From: SIG299 sp964544055
Lineage (GTDB): Bacteria; Bacillota; Clostridia; Lachnospirales; Lachnospiraceae
Length of the DNA: 64,000 bases
Assembly (NCBI GenBank): GCA_964544055.1
Contig: CAZJAA010000007.1
Coordinates: forward strand, 1-64,000
Direction: 5' to 3'
Below, piece by piece: positions 42,775-52,716 of this stretch (the first letter of the stretch is position 1; every line of letters begins with the position of its first letter). The translations under genes were made by a program, and so were the position numbers. The notes under the pieces were generated by a model. That model was not told the origin of the DNA. It was given only the letters and a program-made list of their open reading frames with translations, and searched no databases.

Positions 42775-43815
42775 TCACCCTATCGATTCCATATGAAAAT
42801 CCAGTGCTTCCCACACTTCTTCATTTACCTCAATATGAGTCTTACCGCGCCACTCCTGATAACGTGTCTGAAATTCCTGTTCCTGACGCACGGCAATAAT
42901 TTCTTCCTTTTTTTCGTGGGTGACATCCTCATCAAACCCTGTTACACAATAATAAAGATAGAAGTAATCTTCCGTTTCTATCAGCTCGGACAGTTCGGCA
43001 CTGTCAAGGCTCAAAACCGTCTTTTCGTAGCTTTCCGGGAAATCCCCTGCACCTGCCGTAAACTCTAATAAGTCCGATTCTTCCGTGTTGGCTGCTGCCA
43101 GCTTATAAACCTCTTCTGTCGTTTCCATTGCTGCCGCCTGTTCACGCAAAGACGCCACCCTTGTTTTCAGTTCCTCAAGTTCCTCTGCCTGATACGCTGT
43201 CCGGTTGCCGGAAGCATCAATTTTAAATTTTCGGATAGCTATTGTGTAAAACCGCCGCTGCGCCGCTTCCGTATCCGGAATATCGGTATCCACGTTCAAG
43301 GTTGTCACCTCATACGTTTTTCGCGCAAGCAGATTATCTGAATAAATCCGGCGTACAATATCCGCATTCACCCCACGCAGCAGAAGTTCCGAGCCCTGAA
43401 TTTTTTCCATGTAAGCTTCCGTCTGGCTGTCCACCTTAAGCAGTTCTTCCTCCGAAAGTACAATGCCAAGCTCATCTGCCTTTTTGCAGACAACCTTAAT
43501 ATAAATCATCTGTTCCAGTGTCTGTGCCTTAATCACTTCTCCCATCGTATTTCCGTTGGAATCTATCTCATAGTCCCAGATATCACTGCCATAATACTGC
43601 TCATACTCTTCGCGGACGGCGTCCAGATAGACCATGCCTTCACGGTAATCTACCTGAGTTTCCCCAATCCGGAGCATGCTGCCCTCCTGCCACACCGTTT
43701 CTTTTTCTTTGTCCTTTTCTTTCCGGCCAAAAAATATTGCCACCAGCACCAGACAAACCACCAGAAGCATCAGCTTCGGCAGCACGGACTTTTTCTTATT
43801 TCTTCTGCGACTCAT
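42775..43815 (-). CDS. Membrane-anchored SurA/PrsA-like peptidyl-prolyl isomerase
   Basis: 346 residues. A basic N-terminus (SRRRNKKKSVLPK), one helix (LMLLVVCLVLVAIFFG, ~16-31), then an extracytoplasmic part. This has a SurA-N-like helical chaperone region (EVIKAQTLEQMIYIKVVCKK) and a weak parvulin-like region with FTAGAGDFPESYEKTVLSLD. Active-site residues of parvulins are poorly conserved, so it may be a chaperone only. Located just after mfd, as foldases often are in clostridia, and possibly co-transcribed (93-base gap). Confidence 0.75.
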   Translation of the reverse strand: MSRRRNKKKSVLPKLMLLVVCLVLVAIFFGRKEKDKEKETVWQEGSMLRIGETQVDYREGMVYLDAVREEYEQYYGSDIWDYEIDSNGNTMGEVIKAQTLEQMIYIKVVCKKADELGIVLSEEELLKVDSQTEAYMEKIQGSELLLRGVNADIVRRIYSDNLLARKTYEVTTLNVDTDIPDTEAAQRRFYTIAIRKFKIDASGNRTAYQAEELEELKTRVASLREQAAAMETTEEVYKLAAANTEESDLLEFTAGAGDFPESYEKTVLSLDSAELSELIETEDYFYLYYCVTGFDEDVTHEKKEEIIAVRQEQEFQTRYQEWRGKTHIEVNEEVWEALDFHMESIG

Positions 43816-43907
43816 GTTCTGCCTCCTTACGTTTTATTTCCGGTGTAACTATTTCGTTTTTACCACGCTTGTGCTTTCTGTACCAAATTTTGGTAGCTTT
43901 TTGTCCG

Positions 43908-46900
43908 TCAAGCTTTATCCACCAGCTTTGAAAGTTCTATTAAAAATTCCTGCAACAATCCAAATATCCAGTCTGCTTCTGCCTTTTTGGACATTGGTTT
44001 TGTCTTTCGCGGAAGCTTGTAAACAAAATAAGGACTTGCTTCCAGCACAAATTTTAGATATGCGTTCCGTTCTTCCAGAAATTCCTGCAACAACTCCGTT
44101 TTTAAGTGCGCCTTCGGATACAGCGTCAGTCGGACTTCCTCCGGCATCTGCTTTAATTCACTGATATACACGTCATGGCACATTGCTTTTAAAAGTGCAA
44201 TGTTCAGCAAAGTATCAAATGTCGGTGGAATGTCACCATAACGATCCACCAGTTCATCGGCAAGGTCGTTTCTGTCCTCTTTGGACGAAATACAGGCAAC
44301 ACGTTTGTACATATCCAGCTTTTGCACTTCATTGCGGATATAGGTAGACGGAATATAGGCATCCGCTTCCAGTTCAATTGTCGTTTCAAAGGTATCCTCG
44401 TCGCTTCTTTCGCCTTTTAGCTTAAGTACGGCTTCATTTAACATTTTACAATATAAATCATAGCCGACCGCTTCCATGTGACCACTTTGTTCTGCACCCA
44501 GAAGATTTCCTGCGCCGCGGATTTCAAGGTCACGCATGGCAATTTTAAAACCGGAACCAAGCTCCGTAAACTGGCGGATTGCCTGCAACCGCTTTTCCGC
44601 AACCTCTTTGAGCATTTTATCACGTTTGTACATCACAAAGGCGTATGCCGTCCGGTTGGAACGTCCTACCCGCCCGCGCAGCTGGTACAGCTGGGAAAGT
44701 CCCATGCGGTCGGCATCATCAATAATCATGGTATTTGCGTTGGAAATGTCCAGACCAGTTTCAATAATCGTGGTAGAAATCAGGACATCAATTTCTCCAT
44801 TGATAAATTCATACATGATTTTTTCCAGCTGGCGTTCACTCATCTGACCATGGGCATAAGCTACCTCTGCCTCCGGCACAAGTCCTGCCACCTTTGCTGC
44901 CACTTCTTCAATACCTTTCACACGGTTGTAGACATAGTACACCTGTCCGTCGCGTGCCAGTTCCCTATGGATGGCTTCTTTAATGATTTCGTCATTGTGT
45001 TCCATCACAAAGGTCTGAATCGGCATACGGTCTACCGGTGGTTCTTCCAGCACCGACATATCACGGATGCCTGCCAGACTCATGTGCAGGGTTCTTGGAA
45101 TCGGAGTTGCCGTCAGCGTCAGCACGTCAATATTTTCCTTCAGCTGTTTGATTTTTTCTTTATGGGCTACGCCAAACCGCTGTTCTTCATCCACAATCAG
45201 CAGACCTGGATTTTTAAACATCACATCCTTTGACAATACCCGGTGTGTGCCGATAACAATATCCACTTCACCTTTGGCGAGTCCGTCCAGTACGGCTTTC
45301 TGCTGTGCCGGAGTCCGAAAACGCGACAGCATGCCGATATTGATTGGAAAGCTTATCATGCGGCTGACAAAGGTATTATAATGCTGCTGTGCCAAAATCG
45401 TTGTCGGCACAAGCACAATAACCTGTTTTCCATTTTCCACTGCCTTAAAAGCAGCACGGATTGCAATTTCCGTTTTTCCGTAGCCTACATCCCCGCAGAT
45501 TAAACGATCCATGATTTTTTTACTCTGCATATCCCGCTTGGTGTCTTCAATCGCACGCAGCTGGTCGTCTGTTTCCTCATAAGGGAACAGTTCTTCAAAT
45601 TCTCGCTGCCATACGGAATCTTCGTCAAAAGCAAAACCATTCTGTTCCTGACGGTGGGCATACAGCTTCACCAGCTCCTCTGCCATATCCTTCACCGCAG
45701 ATTTTACACGTGTTTTCGTGCGGTTCCATTCCGTAGAATTCATTTTATTTAGCTTCGGTTTTTTTGCCGTATCCGCACTGGCATATTTCTGGATACGATC
45801 CATTGCCGTCGTCGGGATGTACAGGATACCGCCATCCCCATATTCAATCTTGATGAAATCTCTTGTTACCTTCTCAACTTCTATCTTTTCGATACCACGG
45901 TAAATGCCGACCCCCTGATCCTCATGAACGACGTAATCTCCGTAAACAAGGTCATTGAAGCTCTGGATTTTCTGTCCGCTGTATTCTGTTTTTCGTTTCT
46001 TTTTCTTTTTTTCACCGCCAAAAATGTCACTTTCCGAAAGCATGGCAAACTTCAGTGCCGGATATTCAAAGCCACGTCGCAGATTGCCCTGAATTACCAT
46101 TATTTCGCCGTTGAGCACAAGGCGTTCCTTATCCTCATTAAAAAAAGCCGGAAGCTCATACCCCCGTAAATCCTCTGCAAGACGTGCTGCCCTGGTGGCA
46201 GAGGAGGTAACCACAATGGTACGGTAGCCTTTCTTTTTCCAGGCAAGAAGGTCTTTTACTAGCAATTCAAAACCGGAATTATAAGAGTTGACGCTCTTTG
46301 CCGGAATATCAAAGCGTACACCTGCCTTGACCAGATCAAACGTATAGTCCATGGTAGAAAGCAGCAGTGTCCGGTGATGTTCCAGCCGTCCCAGCAGCAT
46401 TTTATAGTCAAATATCATATCTGCCTGACTTGGCAGGATGTAGCCCTGTTCCAGTCGCCCCAGCATACTTTCCCTAAACTCCAGTGCCGTTGCTTCTGCT
46501 TTTTCCACAATGTGTGCCGGTTCATCCAGAACAATTAGGGTATTTTCGTCAAAATAATCAAAAAAAGATACGGTTTCTTCGCAAAACGAGGTAACAAATG
46601 CATCCATTGCCGCATGTCCCGGACAGTATTCCAGATTTTCCAGAAATTCCTCAATGGTACGACGAATGCGCATTCCCTCTTCATTTTTTCTCTGGGTGCG
46701 CAGTACTTCTTCCGTGCGTTTTGCCTCTTCTTTTATTTTTTCTTTTCCTTTTTTGAGCGTTTCTGCAGAAAAGACATATTCTGCCGCCGGAAACAGGGTG
46801 ATTTCCGAAATACGTTCCACGGTTCTCTGGCTGTCCACATCAAACACACGAATGGTATCGATTTCATCTCCAAACAGCTCTATCCGCACCGGTGCTTCCT

Positions 46901-47453
46901 CCGTCAGCGGAAATACATCCACAATGCCGCCGCGGACGGCAAATTCCCCCGGTGCCTCCACCTGCTCCTGACGCTCATACCCCAGAGTTACCAGTCGGCC
47001 AATCAGGGCTGCTTCCTCTACCACATCCGCTTCCGAAAGCGTCAGCATTTTTTTTCTGATTTCAGCAAGCGGAAGCAGACGGTCAATGCCACCGTCAATG
47101 CTTGCAACAACAGTTATCGGTTCTTTGCCCATCAGTTTTTTGAGCACACAAAGCCGCTCCTTTACAATGGCATTTCCATGAATGTCTGCATTGTAAAAGA
47201 TAATATCTTTGGAAGGATAACGTACTACATTGGTGTCATACAGCCGATATTCCTCACACAGCTCCTGCGCTTTCAAATCATTATAGGTCAGAATCAGCCG
47301 CACCGGAAAGTTTCCGGATATTCCGGCAATCAGATGACATTTCTGCGAGTCAATACAGCCGGTAATATGGGCGGTCTGATTTCCCTTAAGCAATACTTTT
47401 TCTACTTCACAATATTCGTTAATTTCCTTTAACGGTTCCAGATACGCTTTCAT
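43908..47453 (-). CDS. mfd: Transcription-repair coupling factor
   Basis: 1,181 residues, full length. Mfd removes RNA polymerase stalled at DNA damage and recruits UvrA. UvrB-like N-terminal domains (~1-330), RNA-polymerase interaction domain (~490-560, DYVVHEDQGVGIYRG), helicase motifs from ~620 (CGDVGYGKTEIA Walker A, LLIVDEEQRFG, TLTATPIPRTLHMS, QLRGRVGRSNR), and the C-terminal TRCF domain (~1020-1130). Start ATG with GAGGATTA; it overlaps the end of pth by 35 bases, so the two are translationally linked. Confidence 0.97.
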   Translation of the reverse strand: MKAYLEPLKEINEYCEVEKVLLKGNQTAHITGCIDSQKCHLIAGISGNFPVRLILTYNDLKAQELCEEYRLYDTNVVRYPSKDIIFYNADIHGNAIVKERLCVLKKLMGKEPITVVASIDGGIDRLLPLAEIRKKMLTLSEADVVEEAALIGRLVTLGYERQEQVEAPGEFAVRGGIVDVFPLTEEAPVRIELFGDEIDTIRVFDVDSQRTVERISEITLFPAAEYVFSAETLKKGKEKIKEEAKRTEEVLRTQRKNEEGMRIRRTIEEFLENLEYCPGHAAMDAFVTSFCEETVSFFDYFDENTLIVLDEPAHIVEKAEATALEFRESMLGRLEQGYILPSQADMIFDYKMLLGRLEHHRTLLLSTMDYTFDLVKAGVRFDIPAKSVNSYNSGFELLVKDLLAWKKKGYRTIVVTSSATRAARLAEDLRGYELPAFFNEDKERLVLNGEIMVIQGNLRRGFEYPALKFAMLSESDIFGGEKKKKKRKTEYSGQKIQSFNDLVYGDYVVHEDQGVGIYRGIEKIEVEKVTRDFIKIEYGDGGILYIPTTAMDRIQKYASADTAKKPKLNKMNSTEWNRTKTRVKSAVKDMAEELVKLYAHRQEQNGFAFDEDSVWQREFEELFPYEETDDQLRAIEDTKRDMQSKKIMDRLICGDVGYGKTEIAIRAAFKAVENGKQVIVLVPTTILAQQHYNTFVSRMISFPINIGMLSRFRTPAQQKAVLDGLAKGEVDIVIGTHRVLSKDVMFKNPGLLIVDEEQRFGVAHKEKIKQLKENIDVLTLTATPIPRTLHMSLAGIRDMSVLEEPPVDRMPIQTFVMEHNDEIIKEAIHRELARDGQVYYVYNRVKGIEEVAAKVAGLVPEAEVAYAHGQMSERQLEKIMYEFINGEIDVLISTTIIETGLDISNANTMIIDDADRMGLSQLYQLRGRVGRSNRTAYAFVMYKRDKMLKEVAEKRLQAIRQFTELGSGFKIAMRDLEIRGAGNLLGAEQSGHMEAVGYDLYCKMLNEAVLKLKGERSDEDTFETTIELEADAYIPSTYIRNEVQKLDMYKRVACISSKEDRNDLADELVDRYGDIPPTFDTLLNIALLKAMCHDVYISELKQMPEEVRLTLYPKAHLKTELLQEFLEERNAYLKFVLEASPYFVYKLPRKTKPMSKKAEADWIFGLLQEFLIELSKLVDKA

Positions 47454-48048
47454 TAATCCTCATTCCGAGAACAGTTTCCTGTTTCTTTTTTTGATTAAAT
47501 AAATTCATCGCAGCGGACAATTCGTCCATCACAAATAATTCACATGCCCTTGCCGCATCTGCCAGAGCTTCCCGCATGACAGGCTCTTCCTCTGCCGAAA
47601 ATCTGTCAAGCACATAGTCTGCCAAATCCCAGCCTGCCGGTTTTTCGCCGACTCCGATACGCACTCTTGCAAACTGCTCCGTGCCAAGATGTGCAATAAT
47701 GCTTTTTATACCGTTATGTCCTCCGGCACTGCCTTTTTCCCGAATCCTCAGCTGTCCAGGTGCAAGGCTTACGTCATCATAGCATACGATGATATCCGTG
47801 GAATCTGCCTTATAAAAGTCCAGTACCTCCCTAACACTTTCACCGCTTAAATTCATATATGTCTGCGGCTTCAATAAAATGACTTTTTCGCCGCCAATCA
47901 TGCCTTTTCCGCACAATGCTTTGTGTTTTTTTTCTGTTACACTGATATTATGGTCATCTGCGAGTCTTGTAACTGCGTCAAATCCAATATTATGTCTGGT
48001 TCCTATATACTGTGCCGTAGGATTTCCCAGTCCGATAATAAATTTCAT
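47419..48048 (-). CDS. pth: Peptidyl-tRNA hydrolase
   Basis: 209 residues from the ATG at 48046-48048 (GGAG 11 bases upstream). Releases tRNA from drop-off peptidyl-tRNA. GLGNPTAQYIGTRHNIGF with the catalytic His, KPQTYMNLSGESV, and GSAGGHNGIKSI are all present. The C-terminal ~20 residues, overlapping mfd, extend a little beyond the usual ~190. Pth-mfd adjacency is common in Firmicutes. Confidence 0.96.
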   Translation of the reverse strand: MKFIIGLGNPTAQYIGTRHNIGFDAVTRLADDHNISVTEKKHKALCGKGMIGGEKVILLKPQTYMNLSGESVREVLDFYKADSTDIIVCYDDVSLAPGQLRIREKGSAGGHNGIKSIIAHLGTEQFARVRIGVGEKPAGWDLADYVLDRFSAEEEPVMREALADAARACELFVMDELSAAMNLFNQKKKQETVLGMRINESVSGTVKGN

Positions 48049-48126
48049 CTTTAAATAAGCTCCATTTCTAAAAACTATACTAGAGAACAAGCCGGAAGAA
48101 CATTCCATTACGGCAAGATTTTCCGG

Positions 48127-49626
48127 TTATTTTTTCTGTGAAGTTCTTCCGGTTCCGTCCAGATATACTTCTCCGAATTTTACATCTGCGCCTTTGTAGT
48201 AAAACAACTCCGAAAGGGTAACAAATTCATATCCTTCGTTGTGTGCATATTCCATAAATTTAGCAATACCGTCGCAGCTGTTCTGATAAATGGAATGCAT
48301 CAGAACAATACCTCCATCCTTCAGGGTAGCAGAATTTATCAGACGTTCGTAAATAATCTGCGCTCCGTTTTCTTTCTTTTTCTCGCGATAATCGATACTG
48401 TCAATGTTCCAGTTCACAGCAATCATCGGAATGTCTTTCGTGCGTTTTCCATAACTTCCGCCCGGAAATCTCACATATTCCGGTGCATAACCGGTAGAAG
48501 CAGCAATTGCAAGATTTGCCGCATTAATCTCCGTCCAGATTTCTTTTGCGGAAGCCGTCGAAAAATTCAGTTCATGGGAATAGGTATGACTTCCCACCTC
48601 ATGCCCGGCAGCATAAACGATACCCGGCATATCGCCATACCAGTCATTCACACGCTGTCCTAAAAAGAAAAATGTTGCTCTTCCATTATATTTTTTAAAC
48701 AGCTCAAGAATCTGATTTTCCACCTTTGGATACGGTCCGTCATCAAAAGTAATGGCAATCATTTTAGCATTTGGGTCAAGTTCGCGGATTCCGGAACCGT
48801 TTTCACTTCCGTCCAGATTGTTTTTCAAAAAGGCTTCTGCCTCTGATAACGGCGAGCTGTAGGAAAATGCCGGATGGTTTTCTGTCAGCGTATTTGCCTC
48901 AAAGTAAAAGACAAGCTCCTCCTGCGTCATGTAAAACTGCTGGTAATCCTCTGCCTCGTACACCTGCTCGTAAGAAACAAAGGAATCCTCTGCCGCTTCC
49001 GGAAAATGCTCTGCCACATAAGTCTGCAAGCGTTCCTTGGTAATGGCAAAATAAGTTTCTTTGATGAAATCACTGCCAAGCACCTGCGTTTCTGTTGTCA
49101 GATTATATACCAGCGGACGCAGATGCTCTCCCTTCTGCAATACAACGGAAGCATAATTTCCTACCTGATATACTGCAAAGCAGACTTCTTCCCCGTCTTC
49201 AAAAAATTCATCCACCTGCTGCTTCACAAGTGCATCCACTGCTGCATTTCCGGTATAGACCGGAGCCGGTGTTGGCGTTGGCGTCGGCGTTAGTGTTGGT
49301 GTCGGCGTTGCCGTCGGTGCTTTGGTTGCGCTCGGATAAGGTATTTCGGTTGCCATCAGTGCTTCTGTTGGCAACGGAGAAACTCCCTGCGTTATCGGAG
49401 CCGGTGTTGTAAGGTCGGAACCTGACATTTGCTGATTGTCTTTGCGGTTCAGCCACTGGTTAAAGTTATCGTACCCTTGTGAATGCAGATAAAAAATAGA
49501 CGCTAACAGCAAAAGCAGGATAATCCATGTAACCAGCAATATATAAACAGCTGCTTTCATTGTATTTTTTTTATATTTCTTTGTTTTTCCCATATTCTTT
49601 TCCTCTGTTCTTTTCTTTGCAGACAT
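48127..49626 (-). CDS. Membrane-anchored polysaccharide deacetylase (NodB domain)
   Basis: 499 residues if started at 49626 (GGGGAG ~12 bases upstream); an ATG at 49593 with GAGGAAAAGAAT is an equally good start and gives MGKTKKYKKN. One helix (~28-48, AVYILLVTWIILLLLLASIF), a Pro/Thr linker (~72-125), a DUF3298-like alpha/beta domain (~130-270), and the NodB core (~285-480). NodB motifs: ITFDDGPYPK, HEVGSHTYSHE (metal His pair), RFPGGSYG, DSIDYR and IVLMHSIY. It probably trims N-acetyl groups from peptidoglycan or a surface glycan; the substrate is not certain. Confidence 0.87.
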   Translation of the reverse strand: MSAKKRTEEKNMGKTKKYKKNTMKAAVYILLVTWIILLLLLASIFYLHSQGYDNFNQWLNRKDNQQMSGSDLTTPAPITQGVSPLPTEALMATEIPYPSATKAPTATPTPTLTPTPTPTPAPVYTGNAAVDALVKQQVDEFFEDGEEVCFAVYQVGNYASVVLQKGEHLRPLVYNLTTETQVLGSDFIKETYFAITKERLQTYVAEHFPEAAEDSFVSYEQVYEAEDYQQFYMTQEELVFYFEANTLTENHPAFSYSSPLSEAEAFLKNNLDGSENGSGIRELDPNAKMIAITFDDGPYPKVENQILELFKKYNGRATFFFLGQRVNDWYGDMPGIVYAAGHEVGSHTYSHELNFSTASAKEIWTEINAANLAIAASTGYAPEYVRFPGGSYGKRTKDIPMIAVNWNIDSIDYREKKKENGAQIIYERLINSATLKDGGIVLMHSIYQNSCDGIAKFMEYAHNEGYEFVTLSELFYYKGADVKFGEVYLDGTGRTSQKK

Positions 49627-49662
49627 CTCCGCAAAACTCCCCTCACTTTGTTATCTTAAGTT

Positions 49663-49691
49663 ATGATATACCAATCTGACTTTTTTCTCAA
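49663..49691 (-). promoter_or_regulatory. Promoter of the deacetylase-pth-mfd unit
   Basis: TTGAGA (49686-49691), 17-base spacer, TATCAT (49663-49668) on the minus strand; the start codon is ~35 bases on. Confidence 0.7.
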
Positions 49692-49760
49692 GTGGAAAAT
49701 AAGTGGATTGCTGATAATATTTAGATAACCGTTTTTCCAAAAAAGTTTCCTTTCCCATGT

Positions 49761-49788
49761 AAAAAGAGCTGCACAGTAACTGTACAGC
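49761..49788 (-). terminator. spoVG terminator
   Basis: GCTGTACAG-TTA-CTGTGCAGC on the minus strand (49768-49788), followed by TCTTTTT. It separates the glgCD-spoVG unit from the deacetylase promoter. Confidence 0.8.
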
Positions 49789-49813
49789 CCTTCCCCTTTG
49801 CTTATTTTCTTTT

Positions 49814-50095
49814 TTATTCTTCACTTTCCAGTGTTCCGTTTTCCAGTGCTTTTTCATAATGCTCCAAAATCATTTTCTGAAGCATATCCCGCATTCCGGA
49901 ATTGATTGGATGTGCAATGTCCCTGTATTCTCCTTCTCCTACTTTTCTACTTGGCATTGCAATGAAAAGTCCCTTATCACCGTCAATCACTTTAATGTCG
50001 TGGACTACAAACTCATTATCCAGAGTAATGGAAACGATTGCTTTCATCTTTCCTTCTTTTGATACCTGACGAATTCTGACATCTGTAATCTGCAC
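49814..50095 (-). CDS. spoVG: SpoVG, nucleic-acid-binding regulator
   Basis: 93 residues, GTG start with AGGGG ten bases upstream. Nearly every family landmark is present: MQITDVRIRQVSKEGKMKAI, then DEFVVHDIKVIDG, FIAMPSRKVGEGEYRDIAHPIN and SGMRDMLQ. SpoVG binds DNA/RNA and affects septation, sporulation and surface functions in Firmicutes. Only 38 bases separate it from glgD, so it is likely read from the glgCD transcript. The acidic tail is short. Confidence 0.96.
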   Translation of the reverse strand: MQITDVRIRQVSKEGKMKAIVSITLDNEFVVHDIKVIDGDKGLFIAMPSRKVGEGEYRDIAHPINSGMRDMLQKMILEHYEKALENGTLESEE

Positions 50096-50133
50096 TTTAT
50101 GCTAACCCCTTTCTTTCGTATACCGTGTGTATG

Positions 50134-51255
50134 TTATAATTCGTACCGTGCTTCTTTTTCTACTACAATTTTGATTTTGCCCGGTTCTCCGATATGACTG
50201 GAATTTGGTTTTATCGAATCACGGCTTTCCACCACACAGTTTTCAATCACAACATTGTCACCAATATGCACATCATTTAAAACAATACTGTTTTTAATGA
50301 TGCTGTTGTTTCCTACATATACCTTTTTGAAAAGAACGGAATTTTCCACGGTACCGTTTAAAATACAACCACTGGATACCAGACTGTTTTTTACGGAAGA
50401 ACCCGGATTGTATTTTGCCGGAGGGCAGTCATCAATTCTGGAGTATACATCTGGATATTCCTTGAAGAAATAGTTTCGGATACCCTTGTCCAAAAAGTCC
50501 ATGTTTGTGCTGTAGTAAGCGTCCACTGTGGAAATATTGCTCCAATAGTCATCCATTTCATAGGCATAAATCTTTTTACTGTCTTTGTAACGGATTAAAA
50601 TATCCTTTACCAAATCATGCCGTTCTTCTTTTTCTGCTTCTTCAATCAGTTCGATAAGAAGTCTTCTTCGGATAATATAAATACCGGTGGAAATAGTGTT
50701 GCTGCGTGAAACAAGCGGCTTTTCTTCAAATTCGGTAATTCGGCCGGTTTCGTCTACCGCAACCACGCCAAAACGGGTAGCATCCTCCTCCGGATCAAGA
50801 ACCTTAGTAACTACTGTAATGTCAGCCTTTTTTTCCACATGCTGTTCCAGCACCTTATTGTAGTCCAGCTTGTATACACAGTCACCGGAAGCAATTACCA
50901 CATATGGTTCGTGACTGTTCTTCAAAAAAGTCAGATTCTGTGCAATGGCATCTGCCGTACCGCGGTACCAGAAGCCATTGTCTTTTGTTACGGTTGGTGT
51001 GAATACAAACAAACCGCCCTGCTTTCTGCCAAAATCCCACCATTTGGAAGAACTTAAGTGCTCATTTAAGGAGCGGGAATTAAACTGGGTTAAAACAGCA
51101 ACCTTCTGTACATGGGAATTGGACATGCTGCTCAGTGCAAAGTCAATGGCACGATAGCTTCCTGCAATCGGCATAGCCGCAACTGCACGCTTATTGGAAA
51201 GCTCCTGCATCTTTATGTTGTTACCACCTGCTAAAATAATACCTATTGCTCTCAT
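50134..51255 (-). CDS. glgD: GlgD, regulatory partner of ADP-glucose pyrophosphorylase
   Basis: 373 residues. Same fold as GlgC (nucleotidyl transferase then left-handed beta helix), but the N-terminal pyrophosphate loop is altered (ILAGGNNIKMQELSNKRA instead of LAGGQGSRLG). This is the mark of the non-catalytic GlgD that raises GlgC activity in Firmicutes. GTADAIAQNL, VIASGDCVYKLD and VENCVVESRDSIKPNS are visible. Its ATG overlaps the glgC stop, giving a coupled pair. Glycogen-branching and synthase genes are not in the window. Confidence 0.94.
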   Translation of the reverse strand: MRAIGIILAGGNNIKMQELSNKRAVAAMPIAGSYRAIDFALSSMSNSHVQKVAVLTQFNSRSLNEHLSSSKWWDFGRKQGGLFVFTPTVTKDNGFWYRGTADAIAQNLTFLKNSHEPYVVIASGDCVYKLDYNKVLEQHVEKKADITVVTKVLDPEEDATRFGVVAVDETGRITEFEEKPLVSRSNTISTGIYIIRRRLLIELIEEAEKEERHDLVKDILIRYKDSKKIYAYEMDDYWSNISTVDAYYSTNMDFLDKGIRNYFFKEYPDVYSRIDDCPPAKYNPGSSVKNSLVSSGCILNGTVENSVLFKKVYVGNNSIIKNSIVLNDVHIGDNVVIENCVVESRDSIKPNSSHIGEPGKIKIVVEKEARYEL

Positions 51256-52526
51256 CTGCCATCACCTACCTTAATAATATTCTGACCGGATTCCAAAGTT
51301 CCATGCGGATAATCATCTATTGTGGTTCCGCCGGAAATTGCAACATTTTTGCCAATATGAACCCGGTTTGGAATAATGGAGTTTTCTCCAATGGTTACAA
51401 GCCCACCATTATAGATATCCGGCTTCCATTCGTTTGGAGCTTCTTCGCCGACACCAAGTCCGCACTCCCAGCCGATTACACAGTTTTCAGCAATAATTGC
51501 CTTGTCGATTTTTGTGTCGTGACCAATTTCCGTGCCTTTCATAATGATGGAGTTGCGAATTACGCAGCCCTCGGAAACAAGTACACCCGGGCCAATAATG
51601 GAATTATGTACTTCTCCGTAAATTTCTGCACCCTCACCGATGATGGAGCGTTCTACAACTGCGTCCTCGGCAATATACTGTGGTGGGATTACATCGGCCT
51701 TTGTGTAAACTTTCCAGAATTCTTCATATAAATTGAACTCCGGAATCAGGTCGATAAGCTCCATGTTGGATTCCCAATAAGAAGATAATGTTCCGACATC
51801 TTTCCAGTAGCCATTGAACTCATATGCAAATACGCGGTCACCACGCTTGTGGCAATATGGAATAATGTGCTTGCCGAAGTCACAGCCAGGCTGCTCAGAA
51901 AGCGTAATCAAGGCTTCTCTTAATACCTTCCACGAGAAGATATAAATGCCCATGGAAGCCAGGTTGCTGCGCGGATTTTTCGGTTTTTCTTCGAAATCCA
52001 CAATTCTTCTTGTGTCATCCGTAATGACAATGCCAAAACGATGTGCTTCTTCCATTGGAACCGGAATGGTTGCCATGGTAATGTCAGCCTTGTTTGCCTT
52101 GTGGAAGTCCAGCATTACTTCGTAGTCCATTTTGTAAATATGGTCACCACCAAGAATAAGCACATATTCCGGATTAAACTGCTCCATATATTTCAGATTC
52201 TGGTAAATAGCATTTGCCGTGCCGGTATACCATTCACTGTTTGTACTCTTCTCATATGGAGGAAGAACAGAAACACCACCTACATTTCGATCTAAATCCC
52301 ACGGAATACCAATGCCAATATGGGTATTTAATCTGAGTGGTTGATACTGGGTAAGCACACCCACGGTGTCTACACCGGAATTGATACAGTTGCTGAGTGG
52401 AAAATCGATAATGCGGTACTTTCCGCCAAAGGTTACTGCCGGCTTCGCTATCGAGGAGGTTAAAACACCAAGACGCGAGCCCTGTCCGCCTGCTAACAGC
52501 ATGGCTATCATTTCTTTTTTAATCAC
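51252..52526 (-). CDS. glgC: Glucose-1-phosphate adenylyltransferase
   Basis: 424 residues, taking the GTG at 52524-52526 as start because GGAGG lies eight bases before it and the resulting MIKKEMIAMLLAGGQGSRLG matches family N-termini; an in-frame ATG five codons earlier overlaps that site. Makes ADP-glucose from ATP and glucose-1-phosphate, the committed step of glycogen synthesis. Motifs: LAGGQGSRLG, KPAVTFGGKYRIIDF, GTANAIYQN, LILGGDHIYKMDY, VDFEEKP. C-terminal beta-helix repeats from ~290. Coupled to glgD by a four-base overlap. Confidence 0.96.
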   Translation of the reverse strand: MIKKEMIAMLLAGGQGSRLGVLTSSIAKPAVTFGGKYRIIDFPLSNCINSGVDTVGVLTQYQPLRLNTHIGIGIPWDLDRNVGGVSVLPPYEKSTNSEWYTGTANAIYQNLKYMEQFNPEYVLILGGDHIYKMDYEVMLDFHKANKADITMATIPVPMEEAHRFGIVITDDTRRIVDFEEKPKNPRSNLASMGIYIFSWKVLREALITLSEQPGCDFGKHIIPYCHKRGDRVFAYEFNGYWKDVGTLSSYWESNMELIDLIPEFNLYEEFWKVYTKADVIPPQYIAEDAVVERSIIGEGAEIYGEVHNSIIGPGVLVSEGCVIRNSIIMKGTEIGHDTKIDKAIIAENCVIGWECGLGVGEEAPNEWKPDIYNGGLVTIGENSIIPNRVHIGKNVAISGGTTIDDYPHGTLESGQNIIKVGDGR

Positions 52527-52582
52527 ACGATTATCCTCCATTCTTCAAAGCGTTTCACGCTGTATTATTGTTTTATAAAATG

Positions 52583-52588
52583 ATTATA
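52583..52588 (-). promoter_or_regulatory. -10 element of glgCD-spoVG
   Basis: TATAAT on the minus strand ~57 bases before the glgC start. The -35 is weak; a TTTTCGAAAA palindrome fills the spacer. The 52542-52818 gap is AT-rich and otherwise holds only the murC promoter. Confidence 0.5.
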
Positions 52589-52716
52589 CCACTTATTTTC
52601 GAAAAAGTGAATATTTTTACAAAAAATCTTTTAACAATTTTATTTTTTTTATTAATTTTTACCAAAGAATATCTTTTTGTCAAAAAATTGGATATTCTGT
52701 ATTTAGAAAAGAAGCT

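Noticed and set aside
44478..45233. 251-codon plus-strand open frame
   Set aside because: Antisense to the mfd helicase domains, where every helicase motif is on the minus strand.
46614..47432. 272-codon plus-strand open frame
   Set aside because: Antisense to the mfd N-terminal region, which is fully conserved; composition is shadow-like.
49651..49857. 68-codon minus-strand open frame
   Set aside because: It overlaps the end of spoVG, the spoVG terminator and the deacetylase promoter, and is very Lys-rich; not a credible gene.
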